From: Candidatus Zixiibacteriota bacterium
Lineage (GTDB): Bacteria > Zixibacteria > MSB-5A5 > RBG-16-43-9
Reading direction: 5' to 3'
NCBI GenBank assembly: GCA_029858245.1
Contig: JAOUFL010000164.1
Location: forward strand, 1-5,486
DNA length: 5,486 nt
Within the stretch, counting starts at the first letter, position 1. Each line of letters opens with the position of its first letter. Below the pieces are notes generated by a model. The model was not told where the DNA came from, did not search any database, and was given only the letters and a program-made list of their open reading frames with translations. Shown in pieces: positions 4,816 through 5,486 of the stretch. Made by a program: the position numbers and the translations under genes.

Positions 4816-5486
4816 CTGTCCTCCCCGCTGATTTTCATCTTTATCTCCATAGCATTTTTTATACCCTCTCCTGTAGCGATACCTGTCTGGCGGTAAAGTC
4901 CATTTTTAACATCACCTATTATAAAAAGTGCTTTTGAGCTCTGGAGTTTTACCAGCTTTCCTTTTAGATTTTCACTTAAAAAATCAAGATTGGGATCTCT
5001 CCCAATAGCAATGACCAGACAGGAAATATCCATTTCGCATTCACCTGAATGGTTTTGACAGACCAGTCTTAAACCCTGACCCTGAGGAATAATCTCCTTA
5101 ACTTGAGTATCTTTTTCGTAGGAAATATTCTTTATTTCTTTTGCTCTTTCCCAGAGTAAAGGAAGGCATTTCTCTTTTTCCCCTCTGTTGAGAATAATAA
5201 CCTGATTTCTTTTTGAAAGGTTTAAAGCATAATCAAAAGCAGCATCCCCGCATCCGATTATGGCTATTTTCTGGTTTTCGACCTGTATTAGAGGGTAAAC
5301 CTCATAAAAAATACGTTTATCGATATCAGGAGTTACCCTGAGGTCTGTTAATTTACGGGGTTTTGTGCCAGAGGCAATAACAGCAATACTGGAGGTTAAA
5401 ACTCTTTTATCGGTTTTTATATAAAACTCCCCCTTTTCATAATCAAGCTCCAGCACCTCTTCTATCTGAAAATTAATTCCTGAATT
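4812..5486 (-). CDS. Partial thioredoxin-reductase-like FAD/NAD(P)H oxidoreductase without CxxC
   Basis: The frame is open to the right edge, so the N-terminus, including the first FAD-binding GxGxxG, is missing and 224 residues are visible. Numbering from the edge, IASGTKPRKL (37-46) is the FAD-domain ATGxxP turn. IAIIGCGDAAFDYALNL (74-90) is the NAD(P)-binding Rossmann motif. VIAIGRDPN (158-166) and the IIGDVKNGLYRQ (189-200) segment, followed by GIATGEGIKNAMEI (202-215), form the C-terminal FAD-binding block seen in thioredoxin reductases. Where those enzymes have the disulfide CATC just before the NADPH motif, this protein has Tyr-Glu-Val-Tyr (61-64), so it cannot reduce thioredoxin in the usual way. 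It may act as a ferredoxin/flavodoxin-type reductase or another electron donor. Its stop overlaps the TTG of the radical SAM gene by 4 nt, so a shared job is likely. A GTG at 5456-5454 is an internal Val codon, because the conserved frame continues upstream of it. Confidence 0.87.
   Translation of the reverse strand, partial: NSGINFQIEEVLELDYEKGEFYIKTDKRVLTSSIAVIASGTKPRKLTDLRVTPDIDKRIFYEVYPLIQVENQKIAIIGCGDAAFDYALNLSKRNQVIILNRGEKEKCLPLLWERAKEIKNISYEKDTQVKEIIPQGQGLRLVCQNHSGECEMDISCLVIAIGRDPNLDFLSENLKGKLVKLQSSKALFIIGDVKNGLYRQTGIATGEGIKNAMEIKMKISGEDS
4820..4826 (-). promoter_or_regulatory. Shine-Dalgarno inside the flavoprotein gene, supporting the TTG start
   Basis: The minus strand reads GGGGAGG, within the last codons of the oxidoreductase, 4 nt before the TTG at 4815-4813. 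This strong site explains how a TTG can serve as a start and indicates translational coupling through the TTGA overlap. Confidence 0.6.

Noticed and set aside
4812..5456. Complete oxidoreductase gene starting at the GTG at 5456
   Set aside because: Ten more in-frame codons up to the window edge continue a sequence typical of the FAD domain, and the first FAD-binding motif is missing, so the gene extends beyond the window.

Overview
All six recognisable genes in this 5.5 kb window lie on the minus strand, so transcription runs from high to low coordinates. The window looks like an ordinary chromosomal stretch of a moderately AT-rich bacterium. It has purine-rich Shine-Dalgarno sequences, a Sec-type signal peptide on a prolyl oligopeptidase, TTG and GTG starts, and short intergenic gaps. 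The lineage cannot be fixed from the sequence. The secreted S9A peptidase together with an unusual radical SAM / flavoprotein pair would suit a diderm or little-studied phylum, but that is a guess. No mobile element, tRNA, rRNA, CRISPR array or phage gene was seen.

Layout in the direction of transcription (right to left). (1) 5486-4812: C-terminal part of a thioredoxin-reductase-like FAD/NAD(P)H oxidoreductase, cut by the window edge, with Tyr-Glu-Val-Tyr where thioredoxin reductases carry the redox-active CxxC. (2) 4815-3883: a short RlmN/Cfr-like radical SAM protein. It starts at a TTG that overlaps the stop of the flavoprotein by 4 nt, so the two are almost certainly co-translated. (3) 3804-1606: an intact secreted prolyl oligopeptidase with its complete Ser-Asp-His triad. 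(4) 1492-1013: a NimA-like flavin-binding protein of the pyridoxamine-phosphate-oxidase fold. (5) 958-401: MntP manganese efflux pump. (6) 265-1: N-terminal 88 residues of a multi-spanning membrane protein, possibly a CPBP-family protease, cut by the left edge.

The most interesting item is the flavoprotein / radical SAM pair. The radical SAM protein keeps the RlmN/Cfr [4Fe-4S] cysteines, the methyl-carrier cysteine (C285, equivalent to E. coli RlmN C355) and the glutamate equivalent to RlmN E105. It lacks the N-terminal accessory region of RlmN and has Ile45 where RlmN and Cfr have the resolving cysteine (E. coli C118). A standard RlmN reaction is therefore not expected, and the coupled flavoprotein is a natural candidate for a reductant or partner. 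The other genes look like housekeeping or stress functions with no evident joint pathway.

No intergenic region exceeds about 140 bases. They hold Shine-Dalgarno sites, a few weak promoter-like elements, short perfect palindromes, and no convincing minus-strand intrinsic terminator.
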